From: Ancylobacter radicis
GTDB taxonomy: Bacteria > Pseudomonadota > Alphaproteobacteria > Rhizobiales > Xanthobacteraceae
Direction of reading: 5' to 3'
Assembly (NCBI RefSeq): GCF_018449475.1
Contig: NZ_JAHCQH010000015.1
Span: 62,001 to 126,000, forward strand
Length of the DNA stretch: 64,000 nucleotides
Below the pieces are notes generated by a model. That model searched no databases, was not told the DNA's origin, and was given only the letters and a program-made list of their open reading frames with translations. This document shows positions 35,528 through 47,376 of this stretch, in pieces (the stretch's first letter is position 1; every line of letters starts with the position of its first letter). The position numbers and the translations under genes are program-made.

Positions 35528-35890
35528 GCCGTCATCCCGGACGGCCGCAGGCCGATCCGGGATCGCGTGCCGCGTGAGCACTGTCATCCGTCTGCGTCCT
35601 TCGAGGCCCGGGCCTTGCCCGGGCACCTCAGGATGACGGCGTTGCGCAGATCTCCGTCATGCTGAGGCGCGAGCACAGCGAGCCTCGAAGCACGCAGACG
35701 CGCAGGCCGCGGAGAGGTAGCCCCCTTCGCCGTCATCCCGGACGGCCGGGGCTCGAGCCGGGATCGCGTGCCGCGTGAGCACTGTCATGAGCGACGTCAT
35801 CCCCGGGCTTGGCCCGGGGATCCACGACTTTGGCTGGGCGCGACGGTTGAGAAGTCGTGGATGGCCGGGCCAAGCCCGGCCATGACGCCG
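35528..35890. repeat. Array of REP-like palindromic repeats
   Basis: This non-coding stretch between cysG and hisG is a mosaic of GTCAT-type units: GTCATCCCGGACGGCC with GATCCGGGATCGCGT, GTCATGCTGAGGCGCGAG with CCTCGAAGCACGCAG, and GTCATCCCCGGGCTTGG with its GGGGATCCACGACTT partner. Most units can fold into GC-rich hairpins. The same units recur at 9.3, 27.4, 42.4-43.0, 43.6 and 51.0 kb. They are dispersed palindromes, not a CRISPR: spacing and order are irregular. Confidence 0.85.
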
Positions 35891-35934
35891 TGAGGAAGCC
35901 CTCGGTAGGCGGAATATGTGCTCCCGCCGGGCGC

Positions 35935-36921
35935 TCAGCCGATCTTGGCTTCCAGCTTCTCGAATAGCGGGTTCTCGGCCGCGAACACATAATCGAGCGC
36001 GCCGACCGAGACGGTAGCGGCGCCCTTCTCGCGCAGGAACACGGCGAGGCCGTGCAGCGTGTCGGGCGGGCAATGCAGTGTCACCATGCCCGACGAGGTC
36101 GGCGCGCCGAACGGCGCGGTGCAGCGGAAGCGGCGCACCGCCTCGGCCACGGTGACGCTGTCGCAGGCGGCAAAGCGCGTCTTCACCTCGCGCATGGTCG
36201 CCGCGCGCTTGGCCGCCGTCACCCGGTCGAGCAGCGCCCGCGCCGCCGCCCGCGCGCCCGCGTTCCAGTCGGCCGAGAGCGAGGCGACGAGATTGGCCTC
36301 CGAGCGCAGCATCACCCCGTCATCGACCACTTTCAGCGCGTTGGCCGCCAGCGTCGAGCCGGTGGTGGTGATGTCGACGATCAGCTCCGCCGTGCCCGCC
36401 GCCGGCGTGCCCTCGGTGGCGCCGAGGCTCTCGACGATGCGGTAATCGACGATGCCATGGCGGGCGAAGAAGCCGCGGGTGAGGTTGAGATATTTCGTCG
36501 CCACCCGCATGCGCCGGCCGCGGCTGGCGTGGAAATGCGTCGCCACATCGTCGAGGTCGCGCATGGTACGCACGTCGATCCAGGCCTGCGGCACCGCCAC
36601 CACCACATTGGCGTGGCCGAAGCCGAGACCTTCCACCAGCAGCACCTTGGAATCGGCGTCCGGGATGCTCTCGCGCACCAGATCCTCGCCGGTGACGCCC
36701 AGATGCACGGCGCCGGCGGCGAGCTGGCTGGCGATTTCGGAGGCGGAGAGATAGGCGACCTCCACCCCCTCCACGCCCGACAGCGTGCCGCGATAGTCGC
36801 GCGCCCCGCGCGACTGGTTCAGCGTCATGCCGGCACGGGCGAAGAAGGCGGTGGCGTTTTCCTGCAACCGGCCCTTGGAGGGCACGGCGACGATGAGGGG
36901 AGAGGTCACGGGAGAACTCAT
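35935..36921 (-). CDS. hisG: ATP phosphoribosyltransferase, catalytic subunit
   Basis: This enzyme catalyses the first step of histidine biosynthesis, condensing ATP and PRPP. The 328-residue product has the N-terminal [19 protein letters not shown], the gated region [11 protein letters not shown], and the phosphate-binding loop [22 protein letters not shown]. Its partner HisZ is encoded immediately upstream with a four-base overlap. The pair therefore looks like the HisZ/HisG type, although this HisG is longer than the classical short form (about 210 residues) and carries an extra C-terminal stretch. It is followed by the repeat array at 35.5-35.9 kb. Confidence 0.93.
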   Translation of the reverse strand: MSSPVTSPLIVAVPSKGRLQENATAFFARAGMTLNQSRGARDYRGTLSGVEGVEVAYLSASEIASQLAAGAVHLGVTGEDLVRESIPDADSKVLLVEGLGFGHANVVVAVPQAWIDVRTMRDLDDVATHFHASRGRRMRVATKYLNLTRGFFARHGIVDYRIVESLGATEGTPAAGTAELIVDITTTGSTLAANALKVVDDGVMLRSEANLVASLSADWNAGARAAARALLDRVTAAKRAATMREVKTRFAACDSVTVAEAVRRFRCTAPFGAPTSSGMVTLHCPPDTLHGLAVFLREKGAATVSVGALDYVFAAENPLFEKLEAKIG

Positions 36922-38036
36922 GAGCGCGCCTCCACGGCGTCGAGACGGCCGAGCCAGACGGCGAAGCCGACCGCCGGAATCGGCGCGGGCGCGCCGAGCC
37001 GGGCGAGCAGCCCGTCATAGCGCCCGCCGGCCACCAGCGGGGCGCCGTTGCCATTCTCGTGCAGTTCGAACACCATGCCGGAATAATAGTCGAGCGGGCG
37101 CCCGAAGGCGGCGGCGAAGGCCAGCCGGTCGGGCTCGATGCCCTGCGCGGCGATGAAATGGGTGCGCCCCTCAAAGGCGTCGAGCGCCTGCCCAAGATCG
37201 AGCCGGGCATCGTCGGCCAGCGCGCGCAAAGCGGCGGCCGCCGTGTCCGGGTTGCCCTGAATGGCGAGATAGCGTTCCAGCACCGCGACCTTTTCAGGCG
37301 ACAGCCCCTCCGCGTCGCCCGGCGCCGCCTGTTCGAGGAAGCGTTCGGCGATTTCCGGCACGGTGCGGCCGGCCACCGTCGTGATGCCGGCAATCGACAG
37401 CAGGTCCGCCACCAGCGCGCGCGCCGCCGCCGGATCGGAGCCGGCCAGCGCCGAGAGCACGCCGGCATGGGCGGCCACGCCACCGGCTTCCGGGCGCTGC
37501 TTGAGCGCCGCGAGATCGGCGCCGAGATCGCCGGAGCGGGCGAAATCCTTGATCAGCCGCCGCCGCCAGCCGGGCGGCAGGTCGAGCGCGTCGAGCAGGC
37601 GCGCGAACAGCCCGGCATCGCCGAGGCGCACGGTCGGCTCGATCACGCCCCACAGCGCCGCCGTCTCCAGCCCGAGCGCCAGCACCTCGGCATCGGCCGC
37701 CTCGCGGTCGGCCCGGCCGAAGGATTCGACGCCCGCCTGAAGCAGTTCGCCGGCCGTCACGTCGGAGCGGAACACCGGGCCGAGATAGGCGAAGTCGCGC
37801 GGCTGCACGGCGCCGTCGGCAATGTAATGGCGGCACACCGGCAGGGTCAGGTCCGGGCGCAGGCACAGTTCGCGCCCGTCCGGGTCGGTGGTGATGAACA
37901 TGGTCCGCCGCATCTCCTCGCCCGACAGGTCGAGAAAGGCGTCGGCCGGTTGCAGCACCGGCGGTTCGACGCGGCCGAAGCCGGCGCGCGCATAGAGCGC
38001 GAGCAGTTCCTCGGCATGGCTCATTTCGGCGGGCAT
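36918..38036 (-). CDS. hisZ: ATP phosphoribosyltransferase regulatory subunit
   Basis: This is a histidyl-tRNA synthetase-like paralogue that is a regulatory partner of HisG, without aminoacylation activity. The 372-residue product has synthetase-like motif 2 ([13 protein letters not shown]...[11 protein letters not shown]) and motif 3-like [18 protein letters not shown] with [15 protein letters not shown], but no C-terminal anticodon-binding domain. AGGA precedes the ATG at 38036. It overlaps hisG by four bases. In many alphaproteobacteria hisS lies directly upstream; here hisS is 5.7 kb away beyond oxyR, katG and ialB. Confidence 0.92.
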   Translation of the reverse strand: MPAEMSHAEELLALYARAGFGRVEPPVLQPADAFLDLSGEEMRRTMFITTDPDGRELCLRPDLTLPVCRHYIADGAVQPRDFAYLGPVFRSDVTAGELLQAGVESFGRADREAADAEVLALGLETAALWGVIEPTVRLGDAGLFARLLDALDLPPGWRRRLIKDFARSGDLGADLAALKQRPEAGGVAAHAGVLSALAGSDPAAARALVADLLSIAGITTVAGRTVPEIAERFLEQAAPGDAEGLSPEKVAVLERYLAIQGNPDTAAAALRALADDARLDLGQALDAFEGRTHFIAAQGIEPDRLAFAAAFGRPLDYYSGMVFELHENGNGAPLVAGGRYDGLLARLGAPAPIPAVGFAVWLGRLDAVEARS

Positions 38037-38158
38037 GGAATCCTGTCCGGTACGGTCGGTGAGGTCTCAGCGTGCCCAGCAGCTGGGCAGCGCGCTTCTA
38101 GCAAAGGGGGCGGGCCCGGTCCATGCATGGGCGATGACATGGTTTCCGTACGCCGCGC

Positions 38159-39052
38159 TCACCCCGGCGCGCCCGCGCGCAGCTGCGCCGCCTCGCGCAC
38201 GATCTGCGCCAGCAGCTCGAACTGCCCGGAGAGCGGGTTGCTGCGGCGCCAGACCATGCCGATGCTCCGGGCCGGACGCGGCGGGGCGAGCCGGGCGACG
38301 GCGACCTGCGCCTGCGCGGTCTCGATCCGCACCGCCATTTGCGGGATCAGCGTCACCCCGATGCCGGCCCCGACCATCTGCACCAGCGTGGTCAGCGAGC
38401 TTCCCTCCATCAGCTCGCGCGGCCGGCTGGAGGAGAGGTTGCAATAGGACAGCGCCTGCTCGCGGAAGCAATGTCCCTCCTCCAGCAGCAGAAGCTGCAT
38501 CTCGCGCAGCATCTCGGAATTGGGCACCGGCTTCATCGCATCCGCCGCCGGGCGCACCAGCACGAACTCTTCCTCGATCAGCGCGACCTCCACCAGCGAG
38601 GGCTCGGAGACCGGCAGGGCGACGATCGCGGTGTCGAGCCGGCCTTCCAGCAGATCCTCCACCAGCCTCTGTGTCACCGCCTCGCGCGGGCGCAGGTCGA
38701 GGCCGGGAAAGCGACCGGAAATCCGGGTAAGAATAGCCGGCAAAAGATACGGCGCCACGGTGGGGATGACGCCGATGCGCAGCCGCCCGGCCAGCGGGCT
38801 GTGCGAGGCGCGGGCGAGATCGTCCAGCTCGTCCACCGCCCGCAGGATGACCCGCGCCCGCTCGGCGAACTGCTCGCCCAGGCTGGTGAGGCGGATCTGC
38901 CGCATGCCGCGCTCGACCAGCGGCGCGCCGAGGATTTCCTCCAGCTCCTTGATCTGCAGCGACAGCGCCGGCTGGGAGATGGCGCAGGCTTCGGCGGCCC
39001 GGCCGAAATGGCCGTGATGGGCCAGAGCCTCGAAATAGCGCAGATGCTTCAT
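38159..39052 (-). CDS. oxyR: Hydrogen peroxide-responsive regulator OxyR
   Basis: This LysR-family activator is switched on by peroxide. The 297-residue product (from ATG 39052) has the N-terminal winged helix (residues 1-60, with GRAAEACAISQPALSLQIKELEE). The redox cysteines C195 and C204 lie in EEGHCFREQALSYC, with the same nine-residue spacing as Escherichia coli C199/C208. An alternative ATG at 39067 would add five residues; neither start has a clear ribosome-binding site. It is divergent from katG across a 148 bp AT-rich spacer, where OxyR presumably binds. Confidence 0.94.
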   Translation of the reverse strand: MKHLRYFEALAHHGHFGRAAEACAISQPALSLQIKELEEILGAPLVERGMRQIRLTSLGEQFAERARVILRAVDELDDLARASHSPLAGRLRIGVIPTVAPYLLPAILTRISGRFPGLDLRPREAVTQRLVEDLLEGRLDTAIVALPVSEPSLVEVALIEEEFVLVRPAADAMKPVPNSEMLREMQLLLLEEGHCFREQALSYCNLSSSRPRELMEGSSLTTLVQMVGAGIGVTLIPQMAVRIETAQAQVAVARLAPPRPARSIGMVWRRSNPLSGQFELLAQIVREAAQLRAGAPG

Positions 39053-39158
39053 GGAGATATTACCCATAAGCTGTACATATCGTGCCAATTAGAAAATGCA
39101 AATTTTCATTATCACAGAGACGCGGTAAGACCCTGCCATCAGGCACGCATTGGTCTAA

Positions 39159-41375
<2,217 letters not shown>

Positions 41376-41427
41376 GGCCGCGCGGCAGCCGGGCGCTGCC
41401 GCACCGTCCTTCACGCTCCACGGCACG

Positions 41428-41465
41428 GAAAAACCCCGCTCACCTCACGGTGGGCGGGGTTTTTG
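41428..41465 (+). terminator. Intrinsic terminator of katG
   Basis: The stem AAAACCCCGC (41429-41438) pairs with GCGGGGTTTT further on, the inner part TCACC pairs with GGTG, and the stem ends in a T-run at 41460-41464. It starts about 50 bases after the katG stop codon and directly precedes the dispersed repeat at 41476. Confidence 0.85.
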
Positions 41466-41475
41466 CTGGCGCGGG

Positions 41476-41544
41476 TTAGAGCTTTTTGTTCTGACGCATT
41501 TTCTTCACGCGAACCGGAATCCACTTCGCTCGAAAATGCTCTAA
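41476..41544 (-). repeat. Dispersed intergenic repeat, copy 2
   Basis: This is a 69 bp element bounded by TTAGAGC and GCTCTAA. The 53-base core (41486-41538) is the exact reverse complement of 7404-7456, over 34 kb away. It lies between the convergent katG and ialB genes. Complete identity of two distant copies implies a mobile or recently duplicated element or strong selection for the structure. Confidence 0.85.
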
Positions 41545-41557
41545 CGGGCTACCGCTT

Positions 41558-42211
41558 TCAGAGCAGCGATTGCAGCCGGGTGAGGCCGGCGGCGAAGCCC
41601 TTGAGCGAGACGGTGAGCACGACGCTCTTGCCGCCCTCGAAGGCGCGGGCGGTGATCTTCATCTGCTGGCCGGCCTTCATCCGCGCCAGCGTGTCGCCGT
41701 CGAAGCGGAACTGCACGATGCAGCCCGCCGGCAGGCAGACCTGGAACGGCAGCGGCGGCAGCGGCGCGGCATCGTCGATCTGCACGATCGCCCCGCTCGC
41801 CAGCGCGATGCCAAAGGGCAGCGCCATGATGCCGGTCACGCTCTTGGTATCTGTGGCGCCGACCTCGATGGCCAGCGCGCGCTGCTTGCTCTGCTGGTCC
41901 ACCTGCACCTGCGCCAGCACGCAGACCCGCCGCCCGCCGGGCAGGGCGCAATTCACCGTCCAGTCGTCGAAGCTCTCCTGCAGCGACGTCGCCCCGCCCG
42001 GCAGGCTCGCATCCGGCTTGGGGGCATCGGTCTTGGCGGCGTCGGCTTTGGGGGCCGCAGGAGCGGCGGCGGGCACGGCGGCAGCGGGCTTGGGCGCCGT
42101 CTGCGCCCAAGCGGGCGCGGCGGACAGGCCAAGCACGGCCGGCATCAGCGCCGCCATAAGCGCGGCGCTTCCCAGAAAAGCGAGGGTGGGGCGAGACGGC
42201 AGACGGAGCAT
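41558..42211 (-). CDS. Invasion-associated locus B (IalB)-like secreted protein
   Basis: This secreted protein belongs to the IalB family; it is named after a Bartonella protein but is widespread in free-living Hyphomicrobiales. The 217-residue precursor has a signal peptide ending AAPAWAQ near residue 36 and an alanine/proline-rich linker. The family domain starts SFDDWTVNC, followed by CVLAQVQVDQQSKQRALAIEV. Four cysteines (DWTVNC, RVCVL, VCLPAGC) probably form disulfides. The start at 42211 gives a proper signal peptide; the longer frame does not. It converges on katG, separated by a terminator and a repeat. Confidence 0.85.
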   Translation of the reverse strand: MLRLPSRPTLAFLGSAALMAALMPAVLGLSAAPAWAQTAPKPAAAVPAAAPAAPKADAAKTDAPKPDASLPGGATSLQESFDDWTVNCALPGGRRVCVLAQVQVDQQSKQRALAIEVGATDTKSVTGIMALPFGIALASGAIVQIDDAAPLPPLPFQVCLPAGCIVQFRFDGDTLARMKAGQQMKITARAFEGGKSVVLTVSLKGFAAGLTRLQSLL

Positions 42212-42425
42212 CGGGTTCTTCCTCTGGAACAGGCGAAAAGCTCGGGTGCCGCGCGCGGCACCGGGACGCGGCGGGCACCGCACAGCCTTACCTTCCGCAC
42301 GCCCTGCATAGCCCACATAAGCAACGGCCTGAAGCGGGATGTTGGGGCCCGCCCATCCCTCAGCTCGCTTCGCTCATCCCCTCGGGAGGACGTCGCGTGC
42401 TGCAGGAGACGTTGGCAGCAAATAG

Positions 42426-43025
42426 GCCTCGTCATGCTGAGGCGCCCGGCAACGCCGGGCCTCGAAGCACGCAGGGCACTTCGCCGTCATCCCGGCCGCC
42501 ATCCCCTTGCGCCGTCATGGCCGTCCCCGGACGTGATCCGGGGATCAACCCGGCCATCCACGCCTTCCCCCCGATGCGCCCGAACCCAAGTCGTGGATCC
42601 CCGGGTCAAGCCCGGGGATGACGGCGTTCTGCGGGGCGGGACGCGATCCCGGCTCGGCCTTCGGCCGTCCGGGATGATAGGATGCCGTTCTTTCAACCCT
42701 CCTTCGAGGCTCGCTGCGCTCGCACCTCAGGATGACGGCGCGCCCAATCTGCCCTCCGTCATGCTGAGGTGCCCGGCAACGCCGGGCCTCGAAGCACGCA
42801 GGCAGTTCACCGTCATCCCGGCAGCCATCCCCTTACGCCGTCATGGCCGTCCCCGGACTTGATCCGGGGATCAACCCGGCCATCCACCCCCGGCACGGCG
42901 TCGCCATCTCCGCACACTGTCATGGCCGGACTTGATCCGGCCATCCACGCCTTCTCCCATCGCGCCCGGCCCCAAGTCGTGGATCCCCGGGTCAAGCCCG
43001 GGGATGACGGTGGGAAGGCGGGACG
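42426..43025. repeat. Large array of REP-like palindromic repeats
   Basis: At least a dozen GTCAT-type units lie between ialB and hisS. They alternate GTCATGCTGAGG...CTCGAAGCACGCAG units, GTCATCCCGG units, and GTCATGG(C)CGG-ACTTGATCCGG-CCATCCACG units. Many carry inverted arms such as ACTTGATCCGGGGATC. The same units occur at 35.5, 43.6 and 51.0 kb. No reading frame here looks like a protein; translations are low-complexity arginine/proline. Confidence 0.85.
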
Positions 43026-43566
43026 CGCGGGGACGGAACGCCGATGCACAGGCGCGGCGAAAGAGTTATCTAGGAATATTTCCCTAGACACGATCCCCGA
43101 ACTGCGCCATCCTACCCCCACCTGTCCTCACCGAGGGGTGCGTCCGGAGCGGCCGGCGTGGGGGATGGGGGCGGTGGCGGCGTCGGCGGGCTTAACGCAC
43201 CCGGTGGCGTCGCGGCCCAAGTCGGATGTTCCCGTGCGGCGGAGCGCCGTTCACGGGCGGGATGCTACGCGCCTTGGTGCGCGTGGGCGCCGCCTTCAGT
43301 GGAGGATAGCAAGTCTGTCTCCTCCAGGGGCCATTCGGAGCAAGCCATAAAACACCGCGTGCGGGGCGCCGGGGACGGCGTGTCGGTTGGCTGAGTGAAG
43401 GCTTGCACCACCTTTTAAAACAAAGGTGCAGGCGGCCGCTGATGGCGTCCGCCCCGGTGCCCCGCGCGCCCTTCACAGGGCGGATGGGAAATGGCGCAGA
43501 ACCCCGGCCGCGAGGCGGTGCGGGGCTTTTGGTGTGGGGACCCTTCAGCGTCGCCATCACCTCACA
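43026..43566. other. Non-coding spacer without a recognisable gene
   Basis: This stretch of about 540 bp between the two repeat arrays holds no convincing gene; short open frames are low-complexity. One feature is a small hairpin, CACCTTT-TAAAAC-AAAGGTG (43409-43428), whose A/T-rich loop stands out from the GC-rich surroundings. I see no RNA gene that I recognise. Nothing further can be supported. Confidence 0.4.
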
Positions 43567-43664
43567 CCGTCATGGCCGGACTTGATCCGGCCATCCACGA
43601 CTTCCTCCCGCCGTGCCCGGCCTCAGTCGTAGATCCCCGGGTCAAGCCCGGGGATGACGGTGTG
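43567..43664. repeat. REP-like repeats downstream of hisS
   Basis: A GTCATGGCCGGACTTG-ATCC unit is followed by a GATCCCCGGGTCAAGCCCGG-type unit, both palindromic. They match the 42.4-43.0 kb array. They lie about 100 bases past the hisS stop codon and could terminate or stabilise its message. Confidence 0.75.
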
Positions 43665-43760
43665 AGGACGGGACGGGATGACGATGCACATGGGGGTGCG
43701 CGATGCCCCCCCGCACTTCCACCCTCAAACCGTCAGTTCGGCCATCGGCCGCCCGTCGCG

Positions 43761-45260
43761 TCAGCCCAGCTTGTCGCCGTGCGGCACGCCGTGATGGTCG
43801 AGCACCTCGATGACCTTCGCGACCAACTCGGCCTCGGCACAGGAGAACTGCGCCGGGCGGCTCTCGCGCCATTCCGCATTGTCGGTGATGGCGGCGGCGG
43901 CCTTGGCGCCCTCGATCAGATCCTTGATCTGCACGGTGCCGGCGGCGCGCTCATCCGAGCCCTGGATGACCACGCACGGGCTGTTGCGCCGGTCGGCATA
44001 TTTGAACTGGTTGCCGAGATTCTTCGGGTTGCCGAGATACATCTCGGCGCGGATGCCTTCTTTACGCAACTGCGCCACGAGGCCCATATAATGGGCCGTC
44101 TGGTCGCGATCCATGACCACCACCACGACCGGGCCGAACTCGGGTTTGGCTTCGGTTTTCAGATAGGAGAGCGCGGAAGCCAGGCGCGAGACGCCGATCG
44201 AGAAGCCGGTCGCCGGCACCGCCTCGCCGCGGAAGCGGCCGACCAGCCCATCATACCGCCCGCCGCCGCCGACCGAACCGAAACGCACCGGGCGGCCCTT
44301 CTCGTCCGAGACGGTAAAGGTCAGCTCGGCCTCGAAGACCGGGCCGGTGTAATATTCGAGGCCGCGCACGACGGAGGGGTCGATGCGGATGCGCTCTTGA
44401 TAGCCGGCTCCGTTCACCAGCGCCTCGATCTCGTCGAGCTCGCGACGCCCATCGAGATAGGTTGCGCTGGCCGGAAAGAATTCGCCGCCGCCGGGGGTGA
44501 GCATGGACAGGACAACCTGCGTCTGCCCTTCATCGAGCCCGGCACCCTTCGTAAAATCCCCGCTCTTGGCCTCGGGGTTCTCCCAGCGTCCGGGACCGAG
44601 CAGGTCGCGCACGCCGTCAATGCCCACCTTGTCGAACTTGTCGATGGCGCGCAGCACGGTGAGCCGGCGCCCGGCATTCTCGTCGCCGCCGAGGCCGATG
44701 GCCTCCAAGACGCCATCGAGCACCTTGCGGTTATTGACCTTGATGACGAACTTGCCGGCCAGCCCGAGCGCCTCCAGCGTGTCGGCCATCATCATGCAGA
44801 TCTCGGCGTCCGCCGCGACGGTGGGGGCGCCCACCGTGTCGGCGTCGAACTGCATGAACTGGCGGAAGCGCCCCGGTCCAGGCTTCTCGTTGCGAAACAC
44901 CCAGCCCGCCCGGTAGGAGCGGAAGGGCTTGGGCAGCTTGTCGAAATGCTCCGCCACATGGCGGGCGAGCGGGGCGGTCAAGTCGTAGCGCAGCGAGAGC
45001 CACTGCTCGTCATCGTCCTGGAAGGAGAACACGCCCTCATTCGGCCGGTCCTGATCGGGCAGGAATTTTCCCAGCGCGTCGGTGTACTCGATGAACGGGG
45101 TCTCCAGCGCCTCGAAGCCGTAGAGCTCATAGACCTTGCGGATGGTCTCCAGCATGGCACGCGTGGCGCCCAGTTCGCCCGGCCCGCGATCGGCAAAGCC
45201 GCGCGGCAGGCGGGCCTTGGGTTTGCTCGCCTTCAGTTTGCTGGGCTTGTCCGTGGCCAT
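43761..45260 (-). CDS. hisS: Histidyl-tRNA synthetase (long alphaproteobacterial form)
   Basis: This enzyme charges tRNA-His. The 499-residue product is the longer, divergent alphaproteobacterial class II form. It has motif 2 ([16 protein letters not shown] and [32 protein letters not shown]), motif 3 (GFSIGVSRL) and a C-terminal anticodon-binding domain ([17 protein letters not shown]...). It has an insertion of roughly 80 residues in the middle relative to the enterobacterial enzyme. It is known from the literature that some alphaproteobacteria lack the extra G at position -1 of tRNA-His and have an altered HisRS of this type. AAGGA precedes ATG 45260. In relatives hisZ and hisG often follow directly; here they are displaced. 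Confidence 0.95.
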   Translation of the reverse strand: MATDKPSKLKASKPKARLPRGFADRGPGELGATRAMLETIRKVYELYGFEALETPFIEYTDALGKFLPDQDRPNEGVFSFQDDDEQWLSLRYDLTAPLARHVAEHFDKLPKPFRSYRAGWVFRNEKPGPGRFRQFMQFDADTVGAPTVAADAEICMMMADTLEALGLAGKFVIKVNNRKVLDGVLEAIGLGGDENAGRRLTVLRAIDKFDKVGIDGVRDLLGPGRWENPEAKSGDFTKGAGLDEGQTQVVLSMLTPGGGEFFPASATYLDGRRELDEIEALVNGAGYQERIRIDPSVVRGLEYYTGPVFEAELTFTVSDEKGRPVRFGSVGGGGRYDGLVGRFRGEAVPATGFSIGVSRLASALSYLKTEAKPEFGPVVVVVMDRDQTAHYMGLVAQLRKEGIRAEMYLGNPKNLGNQFKYADRRNSPCVVIQGSDERAAGTVQIKDLIEGAKAAAAITDNAEWRESRPAQFSCAEAELVAKVIEVLDHHGVPHGDKLG

Positions 45261-45341
45261 GGCACCGTCCTTCAAGAGTCTCGGCGCGGTTTAGAGGACG
45301 CAGGCGCGGGCGGCAAGACGGGAGGGGGCGCCCGGACGCGC

Positions 45342-46139
45342 CTAGGGCCGCAGCCCGGCGGCGAGGCGCGCCTCGATGGCGTCGAGCACCGGCAGCAGGT
45401 CTGCCACCGTGTCGATGACGAAATGCGCCCCGGCCCGCGCGAGCTTGTCGCTGGCGCGCTTGCGCAAAGCGGCGCGCTCATCGGGCGCGAGCCGGTCGAG
45501 TTCTGCCTTGGACAGGCCCGCCGCATTGCCGGAGAGCGCGAGGCCCACGGTCCAGGTACCGGCGGCCAGCCCCTCGGCGATGCCCGGCTCGGTATCGTCG
45601 AGCTTGACGCAGGCGCCGGGCGGCCACACGCCGATATCGGCGAAGGTGCGGTACATCATCAAGGGGCTCGGCCGCCCCGCCACGAGGTCGCCGGCACACA
45701 CCACATTGTCCGGCGCATAGCCGGCGCTGGCGGCGAGCGGCATCAGCTTTTCCATGATCGGCCGGGTATAGCCGGTGGTGGAGCCGATCTTCATGCCGCG
45801 CCGACGCGCCTCGGCGACCACTTCCAGAAGGCCCGGAATGAGGTCGGCATGGCGCGGAATGACCTCGACATTGAGCGGTTCGAACACGGCGAGCACGCGG
45901 TCGACATCGGCCTCGGTCGGGGCGGCGCCCTGCGCCTGCTGCCAGCGGGTGGCGATGGCCGGGCTATAGATCAGGCTCGCCACATGGTCGCGCTTGGGCA
46001 GCCCCATCGGCCCGCGCGCCTCCTCGATGGAGAGCATCACCCCGAACTGCCCGAAGGCCTCGACAAAGGCCCCCATCGGCGCCCGCGAGCCGAAGTCGAC
46101 GGCCGTGCCGGCCCAGTCCAGAATCAGCGCCTTGAGCAT
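45342..46139 (-). CDS. phnX: Phosphonoacetaldehyde hydrolase (phosphonatase)
   Basis: This HAD-superfamily enzyme cleaves the carbon-phosphorus bond of phosphonoacetaldehyde, giving acetaldehyde and phosphate. The 265-residue product has the nucleophile D8 in ALILDWAGTAVD and the Schiff-base lysine K49 in GLPKRDHV. Their 41-residue spacing equals that of the Bacillus cereus enzyme (D12/K53). KLDDTEPGI and GYTRPIM are further family segments. AAGGAG precedes ATG 46139. It follows a FAD oxidoreductase gene by 31 bases; that enzyme probably makes the phosphonoacetaldehyde. No PhnW transaminase is in the window. Confidence 0.93.
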   Translation of the reverse strand: MLKALILDWAGTAVDFGSRAPMGAFVEAFGQFGVMLSIEEARGPMGLPKRDHVASLIYSPAIATRWQQAQGAAPTEADVDRVLAVFEPLNVEVIPRHADLIPGLLEVVAEARRRGMKIGSTTGYTRPIMEKLMPLAASAGYAPDNVVCAGDLVAGRPSPLMMYRTFADIGVWPPGACVKLDDTEPGIAEGLAAGTWTVGLALSGNAAGLSKAELDRLAPDERAALRKRASDKLARAGAHFVIDTVADLLPVLDAIEARLAAGLRP

Positions 46140-46170
46140 GGTCCACTCCTTCGCGAGGGGTTGGTGACGA

Positions 46171-47286
46171 TCAGCCGAACAGCTCCGCCACCGCTTCCTC
46201 GGCGATGGCAAAGCCGGTGGAAGCGCCGGTGCCGCTGGTCACCACCACGAGGCGGATGTCGTCATGCGGCCGGTCGATAAAGGCGAGCCGGTCGGAGGCC
46301 GAGGCATAGGTGCCGAGCCAGCGTTCGGTGACCTGCGGGCGGCGACCGAACAGCGCGGCGTATTCGTCGAGGATCAGCTCATCGACGAAATCGGGCGCGA
46401 AGGGATCCGGGGTGGCGCCGTAATGATGGCTGTCGCCCACCACCAGCGAACCATCGGCCGACTGCACGACGATGAGATGAACGCCATGCTTCAAGTGCTC
46501 GGCCTGCTCCACGGCAAGGCGGCGCTTCAGCGGCTCGGCCTCGGGAAGCTCGGCATAGCCGAGATAGCGCCCGAGCGAGAGGTCGGTCATCACCGAGCCG
46601 GGAAGCCGGCCCAGCGCGGGATCGCTGACGCGCAGCATGTGCAGCTTGCAGCGGGTGACGCCATAGGCGGTGAAGCGGTCCTCGAACAGGGTGTGGAAAT
46701 CATCGCCCGGCGCCACCACGATGCGGGCGGCGGTGACGGTGCCGCCGGAGGTGTGCACCTTGCCGGGCTCGACGCCGGTCACCGCCGTCTCGCGGCGGAA
46801 GGTGACGCCGCGTGCCGCGAGGAAGGCGGCGAGCTTGGGAATCGCGTCCCGCGATTCAACCCGCATGTCGTGCGGGCTCCACAGCGCGCCGGAGAGCTCG
46901 CCGGAGAGCGCCGGCAGGCGGGCGCGGGCCTCGTCGGGGGTCAGCAATTCGCACCCCTCGCCCATCTCGGTAGCGAGAAACGCTTCGAGCACCGGCATCG
47001 CCTCGGGTCGGCGCCCGGCAACGAGCAGGCCGCGATGAATCACCTCAATGCCCGCCTGCGGGGCGATCTCGGCCCAGATGTCGCGGGAGCGCATGGCCCG
47101 GCGCCAGCATTCGCCGCGCTGCTGGCCGGTCACGGTGACAAAGCCGAAATTGCGGATCGAGGCGCCGTTGGCCTGCGCGTCGCGGTCGATCACCACGACC
47201 TTCAGCCCGCGCCGCAGACCGGCAATGGCATGGCCGAGACCGACGACGCCCGCGCCGACAATGGCGAGATCGAAACTGTGCGACAT
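46171..47286 (-). CDS. FAD-dependent oxidoreductase of aminophosphonate catabolism (TIGR03364 type)
   Basis: This D-amino-acid-oxidase-like flavoprotein probably oxidises N-methyl-2-aminoethylphosphonate or 2-aminoethylphosphonate to phosphonoacetaldehyde. The 371-residue product has the dinucleotide-binding motif GAGVVGLGHAIAGLRRG and the C-terminal FAD segment VTSGTGASTGFAIAEEAV. It also has the sequence NGASIRNFGFVTVTGQ, typical of a clade that I recall being linked to phosphonate genes. The adjacent phosphonoacetaldehyde hydrolase supports the role. I recall published work on FAD enzymes of this kind acting in place of the PhnW transaminase. The precise substrate needs an assay; glycine-oxidase-like activity on another amine is the alternative. 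Confidence 0.85.
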   Translation of the reverse strand: MSHSFDLAIVGAGVVGLGHAIAGLRRGLKVVVIDRDAQANGASIRNFGFVTVTGQQRGECWRRAMRSRDIWAEIAPQAGIEVIHRGLLVAGRRPEAMPVLEAFLATEMGEGCELLTPDEARARLPALSGELSGALWSPHDMRVESRDAIPKLAAFLAARGVTFRRETAVTGVEPGKVHTSGGTVTAARIVVAPGDDFHTLFEDRFTAYGVTRCKLHMLRVSDPALGRLPGSVMTDLSLGRYLGYAELPEAEPLKRRLAVEQAEHLKHGVHLIVVQSADGSLVVGDSHHYGATPDPFAPDFVDELILDEYAALFGRRPQVTERWLGTYASASDRLAFIDRPHDDIRLVVVTSGTGASTGFAIAEEAVAELFG

Positions 47287-47376
47287 GAGCGTGTTCCGGC
47301 GGCCAGAAGGTGGGAGACGCCTCATAGCGCGTTCGCCCGTGGAGCGCCACGCGACCAAGGGTCGATTACCGGCGCG

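Noticed and set aside
42426-43025. Repeated units that might suggest a CRISPR array
   Set aside because: Units are of several types, palindromic, irregularly spaced and ordered, and occur at many intergenic sites; there are no uniform spacers and no cas genes.
43158-43394. Short open frames in the spacer downstream of ialB
   Set aside because: Low-complexity translations, no ribosome-binding site, and position among repeats; no evidence of a real gene.
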